43,847 nt of DNA from Parcubacteria group bacterium (GTDB lineage: Bacteria > Patescibacteriota > Minisyncoccia > Phycocordibacterales > Phycocordibacteraceae), in contig JAQBQR010000033.1 of the NCBI GenBank assembly GCA_028286945.1, forward strand, positions 1-43,847, written 5' to 3'. The stretch's first letter is position 1. The number at the start of each line of letters is the position of its first letter. Under the pieces are notes generated by a model. The model did no database searches and had not been told where the DNA came from. It was given only the letters and a program-made list of their open reading frames with translations. Both the position numbers and the translations under genes were made by a program. Shown here one piece after another: positions 17,461 through 26,623 of the stretch.

Positions 17461-18299
17461 TACTCGATCTAATTTCACTTATTCATACGTACTTCCAACA
17501 GGACTGGCTCCCTGCACTTTGGTTCTTCACGGTTGCCCTTGAGATTGGTCTATACCTTATGCTCGATGGCGCTGACTTAGGCATTGGAATTCTTTCACTC
17601 TTCACTCGTACAGAAAATAATCGAGGGATTATGATGCAGGTCATTGGGCCCATCTGGGACGCAAACGAGACCTGGCTTGTTGTGGCCGCAGGAACGCTTT
17701 TTGGAGCATTTCCACTCGCGTACGGAATTATTCTAAGCGCACTCTATATTCCGGTGATGATATTGATCTTTGGGCTTATCCTGCGAGCTGTTTCCTTTGA
17801 GTTCTATCATTTTGCTAAGCGTAAGCATATCTGGGGACGCCTCTTTGGAATTGGAAGCCTCATGGCTGCGGTGGGTCAGGGATTCCTGGCGGGAGGCTTG
17901 GTGTCAGGCATCGTCATCTCTAACGATATGTTCGCAGGAGGTTCGTTTGATTGGGCTACGCCCATCGCCTGCGGCATTACTGTCAGCATCGTCATTGCGT
18001 ACCTTATTACAGGACGTGCCTACCTTCTGCGACGCATGACCACTTCAGGGGCACTGACACGCCTTATATACCCTTCTGCACTTGCGGTGCTCGCTGTGGC
18101 CTTTGGCACGGTTACCATCATTCTTTTGCCGAACATCGTACCTCCGAGCATCACCATATATACAGCAGCAGCGTCTCATAAGACGCTGGTTTTCATGCTG
18201 TACGGCATAGGGCCGCTCATCCCTATAATCTTTGCCTACAATATTTATTTGTATCGAGTGTTTAGTGACGAACGTGCAGACGACCGCTACGAAGTGTAA
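17457..18299 (+). CDS. cydB: Cytochrome bd-type quinol oxidase subunit II
   Basis: 'LMLDGADLGIGILSLF', 'GPIWDANETWLVVAAGTLFGAFPLAYG'; overlaps the cydA stop. Confidence 0.95.
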   Translation: MILDLISLIHTYFQQDWLPALWFFTVALEIGLYLMLDGADLGIGILSLFTRTENNRGIMMQVIGPIWDANETWLVVAAGTLFGAFPLAYGIILSALYIPVMILIFGLILRAVSFEFYHFAKRKHIWGRLFGIGSLMAAVGQGFLAGGLVSGIVISNDMFAGGSFDWATPIACGITVSIVIAYLITGRAYLLRRMTTSGALTRLIYPSALAVLAVAFGTVTIILLPNIVPPSITIYTAAASHKTLVFMLYGIGPLIPIIFAYNIYLYRVFSDERADDRYEV

Positions 18300-18308
18300 T
18301 TTAAGTAA

Positions 18309-18662
18309 TTATTGTTGCCCCTCCAGCTTTTGGGCAGCTTCTGGTGTAGTAACAGACTTGCTCATGGTAAGAAGGCGGATGATAGCAAGCGCGACAAGCC
18401 AGTATACGATCATGGCAAGGAGCGTTGTCCATTCAAATACGCTTCCTGCGACGCGTGAGGTGCGGAAGACAGCGATGAATGGTTCAGCAAATGGATAGGT
18501 TACGGCGTAGATGAAATGAGTAAATCCAGCACCGGTATTCGCGCCAAGCAATTTAAGGATAAAGCGGAATGCTAGTAGAGCCTCAAGAATGCCAAGAATG
18601 TACCAAACGATCTGCGTGCCACGATAAAGCGGCTTTGTACTTGATGCTACGTAAGGATCCAT
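18309..18662 (-). CDS. YggT family membrane protein
   Basis: 'LEALLAFRFILKLLGANTGAGFTHFIYAVTYPFAEPF'. Confidence 0.75.
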   Translation of the reverse strand: MDPYVASSTKPLYRGTQIVWYILGILEALLAFRFILKLLGANTGAGFTHFIYAVTYPFAEPFIAVFRTSRVAGSVFEWTTLLAMIVYWLVALAIIRLLTMSKSVTTPEAAQKLEGQQ

Positions 18663-18752
18663 GTGATATTCGGTTAGGTAATTAGCTAATACGTACTAGT
18701 ACAACCCATTACTCATGAAGCGCAGGTGAAGCAATCACAGTCTCCCGTGTTC

Positions 18753-19301
18753 TTATTGTTGAAACAGAAAGCTCAAGAACAGCATGAATGTGACATCAGC
18801 AGCTAGGAGCACTGGCCAAAACTTTCGATACTCATACCCGGTGACCATCAGCGCAGCTAAGATAATGTCATTTGGAATGGGACCGAATGCGCAGAATATA
18901 AAAATACCAAGATACACCACGGGGTCAGGAACGCGAATCAACAAACGATTTAGTTTTTCAAGTCGTGGACCAAATTTAGATTCGATAGATTCACGACCCC
19001 GCATTACTAGTACATAGAAAATAGAGTCAGAGAGGAAAAGTCCAATCCCACTGGCCAGACCCAAATAAAGAGCGTTCGCTCCCCCGCGAGAGAATTCAAT
19101 GACGGCCGCGTACGCGGCCGTCCCCGTAAACACAGAAAATCCCGCAACGAGCGAGATGCCGAAGGAAACAATATAGGAATTACTTATTCCAACGCTCTCA
19201 ACGATGGTGTCAGCGGGTATAAGATAAAAAAGCGCGCTCCAGCACCCGAGGGCGAGCACGACGAGTATCACGGTCTTGTATTGAGCAATCCAGCTTCTCA
19301 C
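18753..19301 (-). CDS. DedA/VTT-like membrane protein
   Basis: 182 aa multi-TM; 'GLFLSDSIFYVLVMRGRESIESKFG...FIFCAFGPIPNDIILAALMVTGY'. Confidence 0.6.
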   Translation of the reverse strand: MRSWIAQYKTVILVVLALGCWSALFYLIPADTIVESVGISNSYIVSFGISLVAGFSVFTGTAAYAAVIEFSRGGANALYLGLASGIGLFLSDSIFYVLVMRGRESIESKFGPRLEKLNRLLIRVPDPVVYLGIFIFCAFGPIPNDIILAALMVTGYEYRKFWPVLLAADVTFMLFLSFLFQQ

Positions 19302-19345
19302 GTATCTGTATGGTACCAGACGAAGGTGAACTGTAGATGAGTGAG

Positions 19346-19639
19346 CTAGGAGCCAACTCTAATGGAGTGCACTGGCATCTTCTTTGAAGTGCGTTTGTCA
19401 CACTTAACACATTTAACAAAAAGACGGAGTTTTTCACCTCCCTCAATCTTCTTATCTACTTTCCAGTCATGAGAACAAACGGCGCGTGAGAGTACGGCGC
19501 GGATATTACCCACGCTGAAAACATATTCTCCAATCATGTCGCGTAAAATGTCGTGCTCGTCAAAAGTTAACGGCCTCTCCAAAAGCTCTTCAATGTAGTC
19601 ATATATACGTTGACGGTAGTGCTTTGGGCGTTGCTTCAT
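19346..19639 (-). CDS. Hypothetical protein with a CxxC zinc-like motif
   Basis: 'VCSHDW...LFVKCVKCDKRTSKKMP'; TATAGT-N6-ATG. Confidence 0.65.
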   Translation of the reverse strand: MKQRPKHYRQRIYDYIEELLERPLTFDEHDILRDMIGEYVFSVGNIRAVLSRAVCSHDWKVDKKIEGGEKLRLFVKCVKCDKRTSKKMPVHSIRVGS

Positions 19640-19662
19640 GAGATTACTATATGTATTGACGA

Positions 19663-20091
19663 TTATACTCCTACTTTCTTACCCGTATGGAGTTCCGGTG
19701 CGCAGGAGGCACAGCGGCAAGGCGTACAGTGCTCTTTTGTATATTCTTTTCCGTAGTCATACGTGATCTCATCTCCCTCTTTAATGTTCTTAGTGGCGAA
19801 GATAAAAACACGGGCCTTATGTATGACGGCCTCTGCATTAGGCTTGCATGAGTGATTTATATATCCCGCTTTGTTTATTGCGGGCTTTCCATCAAGTGTT
19901 TTCTTCTTCGTTATCTCAAACAGATACTTACTCTTGCTTGAGTATGCCTCCTCTTCTGAAATCTCACGTCCCACGTATTCAATGATGCAGGAATCCTTTG
20001 GAATTGAACTGCCTGCGAACATTCCCAGTCCTGCGCTCGAACGCTTAACGAGCAACGTGAAATCTCCCGGCGTGTAGATGCGTCGTGCCAT
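19663..20091 (-). CDS. SET-domain protein
   Basis: 'SSAGLGMFAGSSIPKDSCIIEYVGREIS', 'GYINHSCKPNAEA', 'EGDEITYDYGKEY', post-SET-like 'CTPCRCASC'. Confidence 0.88.
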   Translation of the reverse strand: MARRIYTPGDFTLLVKRSSAGLGMFAGSSIPKDSCIIEYVGREISEEEAYSSKSKYLFEITKKKTLDGKPAINKAGYINHSCKPNAEAVIHKARVFIFATKNIKEGDEITYDYGKEYTKEHCTPCRCASCAPELHTGKKVGV

Positions 20092-20115
20092 ACCAATGTA
20101 AATCTATTTCTTTAT

Positions 20116-21726
20116 TTAGCTTCCAATTTGAGCACGACTCATAGGACCAAAGAATCCAGTTGCGGGAAGCTTTGCAGCCTTCTGCCACGCCTTAACCGCG
20201 GCGAGCGTTGCAGGACCAAACTGTCCATTAGCCTTTACTTTAAGATATCCTTTCTTAGCTAGAATATTCTGAAGCTTGGTTACGTCTGCTCCTGAAGCGC
20301 CATACTTGAGGTCTTTCGTGAATGAGCTGCCTCCGGTGGTGATCGTGGTTGTCGTCTGTGTTACTCCGGTCACCGGTGGCGTAGGGACCGTGGTAACCGT
20401 CGTGGTGCTAGTTGTTGGTGGTGTTTGAACAGTACCTGTAAGCGTTACTGAACGCGACGTTACTGGATTGATAACTGGACTCGCTTCAGAAGCAAGGGCG
20501 CTCCAAGTGTTTGGATCTTCTCCCCCATCAATCTTAAAGAGCGCGATTCCGGCTACGCCTAGTCTCTTTGCTAACACTGCCTTAGCCTGAATAGCCTGTG
20601 CATCGCTCCATGTAACATACGTTACGGGCGCCTGCTTGGTTTGTTGCTTTGAGAATGCAAGAGCTCCTGCCGCTGCAAGGGATCCTGAGGCCGTACCATT
20701 TGGGGCAAGGGCTGAGAGGATGGAGTTACTTGGAAGTGCTGACGTTTGATTTGGATCAACGTAGCTGAAGTACATTTCTCCGGCTGAGTTGCGGCTTGGC
20801 GTTATGTTCAGCTGCTTTGCAAGATCAATAGCGTACTGCGGATTGAATGACGAAGTCTTTGTGTACGTGAATCCACTGCCATCAATATTAGACATAGCCT
20901 GGTATTCACCTCCGTACGTTGCTACTCCAAGGAGCATCTTGCTTGGTGAAATGTCCTGCTTCATATAGTTCACCACCTTCTCTACCCAGGCGGTATCAGC
21001 CACAGGCGCGTAGAGTTCGCCACCGTGTGAGTTATTGAGCTGAATATCAGCCGTCTGCTGGTCATACGTCATGATGCGTACGCGGTCACATACTTTATTA
21101 ACGGTTGGGAGATCGTTTGCGTACTCAATGTTTGCCGGAGGTGTTCCTGAGTAGCGGGCAGAGAGCGGCATGCGGGCCTCGACGGTACAGTCGAGCGTTG
21201 CGTGTGTGTTTACGGCATAGAGCGCAGCAGAAAGCTCAGTAAGGAACGCTGAGTATGCGTCACGCGTCTCTGCGGTCTTACCTTCGTAGTCAATGTCGAC
21301 ACCATCAAAACCATACTGCTGAACAGCCTGAACGATGGACTGAATGTGTGCAGCACGCTGGACGGGGTTGCTTAGAACGGCATAAATATTTCCTGTGTCT
21401 GACCACATGATGGTAGGCACCACTTTTACGCCTTTGGCGCGTGCTGCCTGGAAGAGGGACTGCCATGCGCTGTTACCGATGTTCGCTGTATCGGCAAGAG
21501 TTCCGTCTGTCTTAACACTGTAGCCAAAAGGATTTATCTCCGTTAGCTGAGAGATGTGTGCCTGTGCATCCGCAGTGCCTTTAGCGGTAGCCCAGTACGG
21601 TATCCAGCCGGTTATCTCAAGCTGGCCTGATGCTGCGTTAGCAGCTGGTGCAAACGTAGTAAATGTTATAAGAGCGAGCATTACTGCGGCGCTCAGTTTG
21701 GAAAGTGAAAGTACAGTTCGTTTCAT
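20116..21726 (-). CDS. GH18-like glycoside hydrolase with a C-terminal peptidoglycan-binding domain
   Basis: Signal peptide; 'GFDGVDIDYEGKTAETRDAYSAFLTEL' (DxxDxDxE); C-term 'GASGADVTKLQNILAKKGYLKVKANGQFGPATLAAVKAWQKA'. Confidence 0.88.
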   Translation of the reverse strand: MKRTVLSLSKLSAAVMLALITFTTFAPAANAASGQLEITGWIPYWATAKGTADAQAHISQLTEINPFGYSVKTDGTLADTANIGNSAWQSLFQAARAKGVKVVPTIMWSDTGNIYAVLSNPVQRAAHIQSIVQAVQQYGFDGVDIDYEGKTAETRDAYSAFLTELSAALYAVNTHATLDCTVEARMPLSARYSGTPPANIEYANDLPTVNKVCDRVRIMTYDQQTADIQLNNSHGGELYAPVADTAWVEKVVNYMKQDISPSKMLLGVATYGGEYQAMSNIDGSGFTYTKTSSFNPQYAIDLAKQLNITPSRNSAGEMYFSYVDPNQTSALPSNSILSALAPNGTASGSLAAAGALAFSKQQTKQAPVTYVTWSDAQAIQAKAVLAKRLGVAGIALFKIDGGEDPNTWSALASEASPVINPVTSRSVTLTGTVQTPPTTSTTTVTTVPTPPVTGVTQTTTTITTGGSSFTKDLKYGASGADVTKLQNILAKKGYLKVKANGQFGPATLAAVKAWQKAAKLPATGFFGPMSRAQIGS

Positions 21727-21811
21727 ATAAGGAAAGTATACCTGTTAAGACGCAGCACGTCAGCTTTTCTTTCTACACAATGCTTCATGAACACGCGGTG
21801 AGAGAGAAACG

Positions 21812-21851
21812 CAAAAGAACCCATGCTCTCTAGGAGCCGGGTTCTTTTGTC
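21812..21851 (-). terminator. Terminator hairpin CAAAAGAACCC..GGGTTCTTTTG
   Basis: Perfect inverted repeat just downstream of the 21863-22480 gene. Confidence 0.8.
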
Positions 21852-21862
21852 ATAGTACGAAT

Positions 21863-22480
21863 TTAACGCACTGCGAGCTGTGTTGATCCTTCTACCATCT
21901 GAGCGAGTTCGGCCTGAGTGGAAGGAATATCCTTCACGCTCATTTTGCCGACCACACGGATGCTGACAGAACCACAGAGTCCGAGTGCACGCCCTGGGTT
22001 GATCTGGCGACCGTTGTACGAGACCGTGTTGTCTTGGTCAAGAAGCACGTCCACCGTGTTAGTGATGCGAGGGTTCATGGCGTCCGCAATAACGCGGTAT
22101 CCAATCTGTGACTCCACCTTCGAGTATCCACAAGAAGGGGTGTCAGCATACACTCGATCAATTTCGATGATCGTACCGAACGGAAGCTTTGAGGCTAGGT
22201 CGCCGGAGCGAGCTGCCACAACCTCAGGGTTCGAGAACGCACCGCTCGCAGTCCAAAACGGGTTGTTATCCGTCTGGGCAGGAACAGCATTATAGGCGGT
22301 GAGCTTGGTCGTGAGAGGTACTGCTGCCGAAGCAAGAGTAACTTTCGAGGCCGGAAGTTGCGCGACCGGAGTCGTGCTCGCGATTACTACTGGCGTCGTT
22401 GCTTGCGCGGTGGCGACGGGAGTAAACACGCTAACCGGCCAAACCATAAGACCCACCAGAACAGGTATTAGGAAAGGCAT
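21863..22480 (-). CDS. Secreted protein with a 3D-like domain
   Basis: 'LTAYNAVPAQTDNNPFWTASGA...IGYRVIADAMNPRITNTVDVLLD'; N-terminal signal segment. Confidence 0.7.
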   Translation of the reverse strand: MPFLIPVLVGLMVWPVSVFTPVATAQATTPVVIASTTPVAQLPASKVTLASAAVPLTTKLTAYNAVPAQTDNNPFWTASGAFSNPEVVAARSGDLASKLPFGTIIEIDRVYADTPSCGYSKVESQIGYRVIADAMNPRITNTVDVLLDQDNTVSYNGRQINPGRALGLCGSVSIRVVGKMSVKDIPSTQAELAQMVEGSTQLAVR

Positions 22481-22524
22481 AAATGCAAAAACGGCTTACC
22501 GAGGCTCGCCGTCTTTACTTGGAT

Positions 22525-22554
22525 AGACTAGCATGGCAAGGGGTTCGCTGTCAA
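22525..22554 (-). promoter_or_regulatory. Promoter TTGACA-N18-TAGTCT with extended -10 TGC
   Basis: Minus-strand TTGACA (22549-22554) and TAGTCT (22525-22530) upstream of the 3D-like gene. Confidence 0.6.
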
Positions 22555-22588
22555 GCCTATTCACCCCTTTTTCATGGGTCTGGGGATA

Positions 22589-22616
22589 ATAATATGGCCT
22601 ACATAGGCCGTATTAT
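22589..22616. repeat. 13-bp near-perfect inverted repeat
   Basis: AATATGGCCTA-CA-TAGGCCGTATT with one G-T pair. Confidence 0.85.
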
Positions 22617-22660
22617 GTCAATACAAAACAACACATATTTATCACTTGTCTAGGCCTTCA

Positions 22661-25570
22661 CTAAGGGATCAGGTTCAATATCTTGCCAGGGATGTAAATA
22701 ACACGGCTTGGTTGTCCGTTCGGCATAGCCTTCTGAACATTGGCATCAGACAGAGCCGCCAGGACCGCTTCCTCTTCGCTGGCGGAGGGTGAAATAGACA
22801 CTTCTCCTCGTCTCTTACCCGCAACCTGGACTCCAATGATCACCATATCTTCGGATAGGAGCCTTTCATCAAAGGTTGGCCAGTCCTGAGTATGGATGCT
22901 GTCTTCGCTCTTAAGTATCTCTGAGTACAGGTGATCAGCAAGGTGTGGAGCGAACGGAGCAAGAAGGCGGAGGAATGTTCCAAAGCCGTCTTTTGATATC
23001 TCTGCAGCGTCTTCGAGTGCGTTCACCAAGATCATGAGCGCAGATACTGCGGTATTCAATTTAAAGCGCTCGATGTCCGTACCAATCTTAAGAGCTGCCT
23101 TTGCGAGTGCCTTCTGCTCTTCTTCGGTGGCTGGAGTGTCAGATACTTTTGTACGAAGCGCATAACATCGGTCGAGGAATCTGCGCATTGCCTCAATGCC
23201 TTCCGGTTTCCAAGGATAGTTTCCAGGTTCGTTATAGGGACCAATGAATGAGAGGTACGTACGAACGGCATCTGCACCAAACTTAGCCACCACTTCATCG
23301 GGGTTAATAACATTCCCTTTTGATTTGGACATCTTCTGTCCATCAGGTCCCATGATGAGTCCTCGGTTGAAGCGTTCATAGAACGGCTCTGCTGTGGGAA
23401 CCAAGGCAAGGTCATACATTGCCTTATAGAAGAAGCGTGAGTACAAAAGATGCATCGTGGTGTGTTCACTTCCACCGGAGTATCGGTTCACCGGAAGCCA
23501 CTTCTTCATCAGATCAGCGTTTGAGAACTGCGTATCATCATTCGGCGCGAGGTAGCGCATGAAATACCACGATGAGTCCACAAAAGTATCAAGTGTGTCA
23601 TATTCAGGTGTCCATCCTTCTCCAAAGATACCCGTAACGCGATCTTTGAGTTCCTCACTGGTAGCGAGGGGTGAAACTCCCGACGGAGTGAAGTCCACGT
23701 CTTCAGGAAGAAGCCATGGCAAATGTTCGCTTGGAATTAAGTGCGCATTTCCTTCCGGGTCATACACAACAGGAATAGGACATCCCCAGTAACGCTGACG
23801 GGATACAAGCCAATCACGGAGACGGAAGTTTATGGTTCGCTCACCACCCGCTGCAGCAACGATGTCCCACATCGCTTCATTTGAATCTCTTCCGGTAAAG
23901 TCACCTGAGTTAACGAGTCGGCCGTGCTCTCCTGTTGCAAATCCTCCGCTCTGATAAAAGCGCCAGATTATTTGATCTGAAGGAACGTTCAGCTGGGCGG
24001 TAACCTCATCGGCTGTTAGCCATTTAAAATCGTGCTTTGATTTCTCTTCTGCGTCAGTCTCTTCCTTTTCATCACTTTTAAGAGTAAACACAAACGTACG
24101 AACGTCAGAATCCCTGTTCACTTCCTTTTGCGCCTGATAGAAATATGCATTTATGGGCAAACCAACTTCCTGCTCAAGTACAATATCCGTGTAGCCAGTT
24201 TCTTCTCGAATCTCACGGGCTGCGGCCTCTGCCCAATCTTCCCCTTGGTCAACGCCTCCAATAACAAAGTTCACTGGCTTACGGTCACCCCACGATTCGT
24301 CCTTTAAGAACCCAACGAGATACGTGTCATCTGCTGGATTGCGTAGTATCGCATGAATCACATTACGCTTTGTATTTGGCTTTCCTTCTACCGGAGGATT
24401 ATGCTCATTTATAACCGTCATTGAAACAACGGGCTTGATAGGGAGGTCGAATTTCTTTGCAAACTCAAAGTCACGCTCGTCATGTGCAGGAACGGCCATA
24501 ACTGCGCCAGTTCCATATGAACCAAGTACATAATCAGCCACGTAAACAGGTATTTCCTCTTTCGTTAGGGGGTGGATAGCCATGATGCCTTCAAGCGCTA
24601 CGCCGGTCTTTTCCTTATTCTCCATGCGCTCAAGTTCGGTCTTCTTCTTTGTCTCTTCGACATATGCACGAACGGCCGACTCATTTGTTAGCACGTCATG
24701 TTCCCCATCAAGCGCAGCGGTTACCCAAGGATGCTCAGGAGCAAGTACTAAATACGTAACGCCAAAGAGCGTATCAGGACGAGTAGTAAATACTGCAAGT
24801 TGTGCGGGTTTTCCATCCTCATCACGCCAGTCGTTATCACTTGGATTCTTTTTAAACGAAAGCGTAAACGCGAGCTTTGCACCTTCTGACTTTCCTATCC
24901 ATTCACGTTGCGCGCTCTTGATTTCTTCCTTCCAAGGAAGTCCTTCGAGATCCGTGAGAAGTCGGTCTGCATACTTGGTTATGGAGAAAAACCACTGCGT
25001 AAGAATACGTTCTTCCACCTCATGACCACAGCGTTCGCACTTCCCGTCCACTACCTGCTCATTCGCGAGCACGGTCTGGTCATGCGGACACCACTTCACG
25101 GGCGCTTCCTTTCGCTCAGCTAATTCATGCTCATACAAACGTGAGAAGAGCCACTGTGTCCATTTGTAGTATTCAGGCGAACAGGTCACCACCTCTTTAC
25201 TCCAATCAAACGATCCGCCCATAGTACGCATCTGCGTGCGCATAACATCCATGTTTTCATACGTCCATTTCTTCGGATCGAGTCCGCGCTTTATCGCCGC
25301 GTTCTCGGCAGGTAAACCAAAAGCATCAAAACCAATGGGGAACAAAAGATTCTTCCCTTGCATGCGCTTAAAGCGAGCAAAGATGTCCGTAATAGCAAAG
25401 GCATACCAATGGCCCACATGAAGGTCACCGGATGGATACGGGAATTCGTTAAGGAGATAATACGGCTCCTTGGACTGATCAGTTAGATCAACTTCGTATA
25501 TCTTGCCGTCGTCCCATTTCTTCTGGGCCCACGGCTCTATCTCTGAATGATTGTATGATTCTCGTGCCAT
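22661..25570 (-). CDS. leuS: Leucyl-tRNA synthetase with an inserted Nudix domain
   Basis: 'PYPSGDLHVGHW', 'TTRPDTLFGVTYLVLAPEHP', 'GAVMAVPAHDERDFEFAKKF', 'RLRDWLVSRQRYWGCPIP', 'KMSKSKGNVI'; Nudix box at aa 438-460. Confidence 0.97.
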   Translation of the reverse strand: MARESYNHSEIEPWAQKKWDDGKIYEVDLTDQSKEPYYLLNEFPYPSGDLHVGHWYAFAITDIFARFKRMQGKNLLFPIGFDAFGLPAENAAIKRGLDPKKWTYENMDVMRTQMRTMGGSFDWSKEVVTCSPEYYKWTQWLFSRLYEHELAERKEAPVKWCPHDQTVLANEQVVDGKCERCGHEVEERILTQWFFSITKYADRLLTDLEGLPWKEEIKSAQREWIGKSEGAKLAFTLSFKKNPSDNDWRDEDGKPAQLAVFTTRPDTLFGVTYLVLAPEHPWVTAALDGEHDVLTNESAVRAYVEETKKKTELERMENKEKTGVALEGIMAIHPLTKEEIPVYVADYVLGSYGTGAVMAVPAHDERDFEFAKKFDLPIKPVVSMTVINEHNPPVEGKPNTKRNVIHAILRNPADDTYLVGFLKDESWGDRKPVNFVIGGVDQGEDWAEAAAREIREETGYTDIVLEQEVGLPINAYFYQAQKEVNRDSDVRTFVFTLKSDEKEETDAEEKSKHDFKWLTADEVTAQLNVPSDQIIWRFYQSGGFATGEHGRLVNSGDFTGRDSNEAMWDIVAAAGGERTINFRLRDWLVSRQRYWGCPIPVVYDPEGNAHLIPSEHLPWLLPEDVDFTPSGVSPLATSEELKDRVTGIFGEGWTPEYDTLDTFVDSSWYFMRYLAPNDDTQFSNADLMKKWLPVNRYSGGSEHTTMHLLYSRFFYKAMYDLALVPTAEPFYERFNRGLIMGPDGQKMSKSKGNVINPDEVVAKFGADAVRTYLSFIGPYNEPGNYPWKPEGIEAMRRFLDRCYALRTKVSDTPATEEEQKALAKAALKIGTDIERFKLNTAVSALMILVNALEDAAEISKDGFGTFLRLLAPFAPHLADHLYSEILKSEDSIHTQDWPTFDERLLSEDMVIIGVQVAGKRRGEVSISPSASEEEAVLAALSDANVQKAMPNGQPSRVIYIPGKILNLIP

Positions 25571-25590
25571 ATGGTGCGAACGTCTAATTC

Positions 25591-26577
25591 TTAGAGTGCC
25601 TGTGACTTAACCGTTGAAGGAGCATTTATCTGAGGATATTTAACCGGGTCAATGAATTTTGTGTAGCACTGTTGACCTTTTTCGTGTGCCCAAGCCTCGT
25701 CGCCGAATCCATTAGATGGTGCGTGCACATATGAAATTGCGCTACCCTGCAAATCAAAGCTGGCGCAAATCTCGAAACTAATACGACCATCCTTCACTTT
25801 TCCAAGTGCCGTATACGGATATTCTGCACCATTCTCTGGATCAACAGGAATTTGATACCCAATGAGTTCGTCATTCAATACCGCAAGTGACTCCGGGAGC
25901 GCCTGCTTAAGCTGCCAGTATGAAAGCACCTGAGACTGGATATTCTGAAGATCCTGGATGCGTTGCTGATCAAAGCGCTCTGCACGCGCATGCGAAGGGG
26001 TTCCAATAATGAGAAAACCTCCAATGACCGTCATAATAGCGAGCGCTCCCGTGGCAGCACCCACAAGGTTCACCTTGCGACGATGAAGTGTCCAGTACCC
26101 TTTAAGGTCAGCAAGGAAGTGCAATACTACAAGAACAGAAATGAGAAGTACCACCAGAGCCTTAAGAACGAAACGCGTGGTGATGTCTCCCCCAAAGAAC
26201 GCAGAGAGAAGCGTGATGAGGTCAATCACCGCAGTGGCTGACGCAAGGAAGATGGTAAACACGAGTGCCCAACGACGTACCCAAATGAGTGCCTTACCGG
26301 GTTCGCGGACAATGTCTCGGCGAATAGTGAGGAGAACCGCAAGCATGGTTGGAATGAGTACTACGATGGCTGCCATGGCAACACGAATGCCTCCACTGTA
26401 CGGGTCAGAGGGATATGAAAGCGGATCTGGAAAGGCCAGATCAATGTACTGAAAAATAAGGGTAAAGAATGCGATGATTCCGCCATAAAGGGTGATCACT
26501 GCGCCCGTCCACAGAAAGAAGTCCTTCGGTGTGGTCTTAGAAACGCGTGGGTGATGCACTTCTGTGTGGTGTTCCAT
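25591..26577 (-). CDS. Membrane protein with five or so TM segments and an extracytoplasmic C-terminal domain
   Basis: Hydrophobic segments, then soluble 'QQRIQDLQNIQSQVLSYWQLKQALPESLAVLND'; TATAAT-N9-ATG. Confidence 0.75.
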   Translation of the reverse strand: MEHHTEVHHPRVSKTTPKDFFLWTGAVITLYGGIIAFFTLIFQYIDLAFPDPLSYPSDPYSGGIRVAMAAIVVLIPTMLAVLLTIRRDIVREPGKALIWVRRWALVFTIFLASATAVIDLITLLSAFFGGDITTRFVLKALVVLLISVLVVLHFLADLKGYWTLHRRKVNLVGAATGALAIMTVIGGFLIIGTPSHARAERFDQQRIQDLQNIQSQVLSYWQLKQALPESLAVLNDELIGYQIPVDPENGAEYPYTALGKVKDGRISFEICASFDLQGSAISYVHAPSNGFGDEAWAHEKGQQCYTKFIDPVKYPQINAPSTVKSQAL

Positions 26578-26623
26578 ATAGGCTGGATTATACCATTTTC
26601 ATGTTAATTCGGATCTCTAATAT

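Noticed and set aside
18675-18700. Adjacent short palindromes ATTAGCTAAT and TACTAGTA upstream of the YggT gene
   Set aside because: Short AT-rich palindromes are expected by chance; no other supporting signal.
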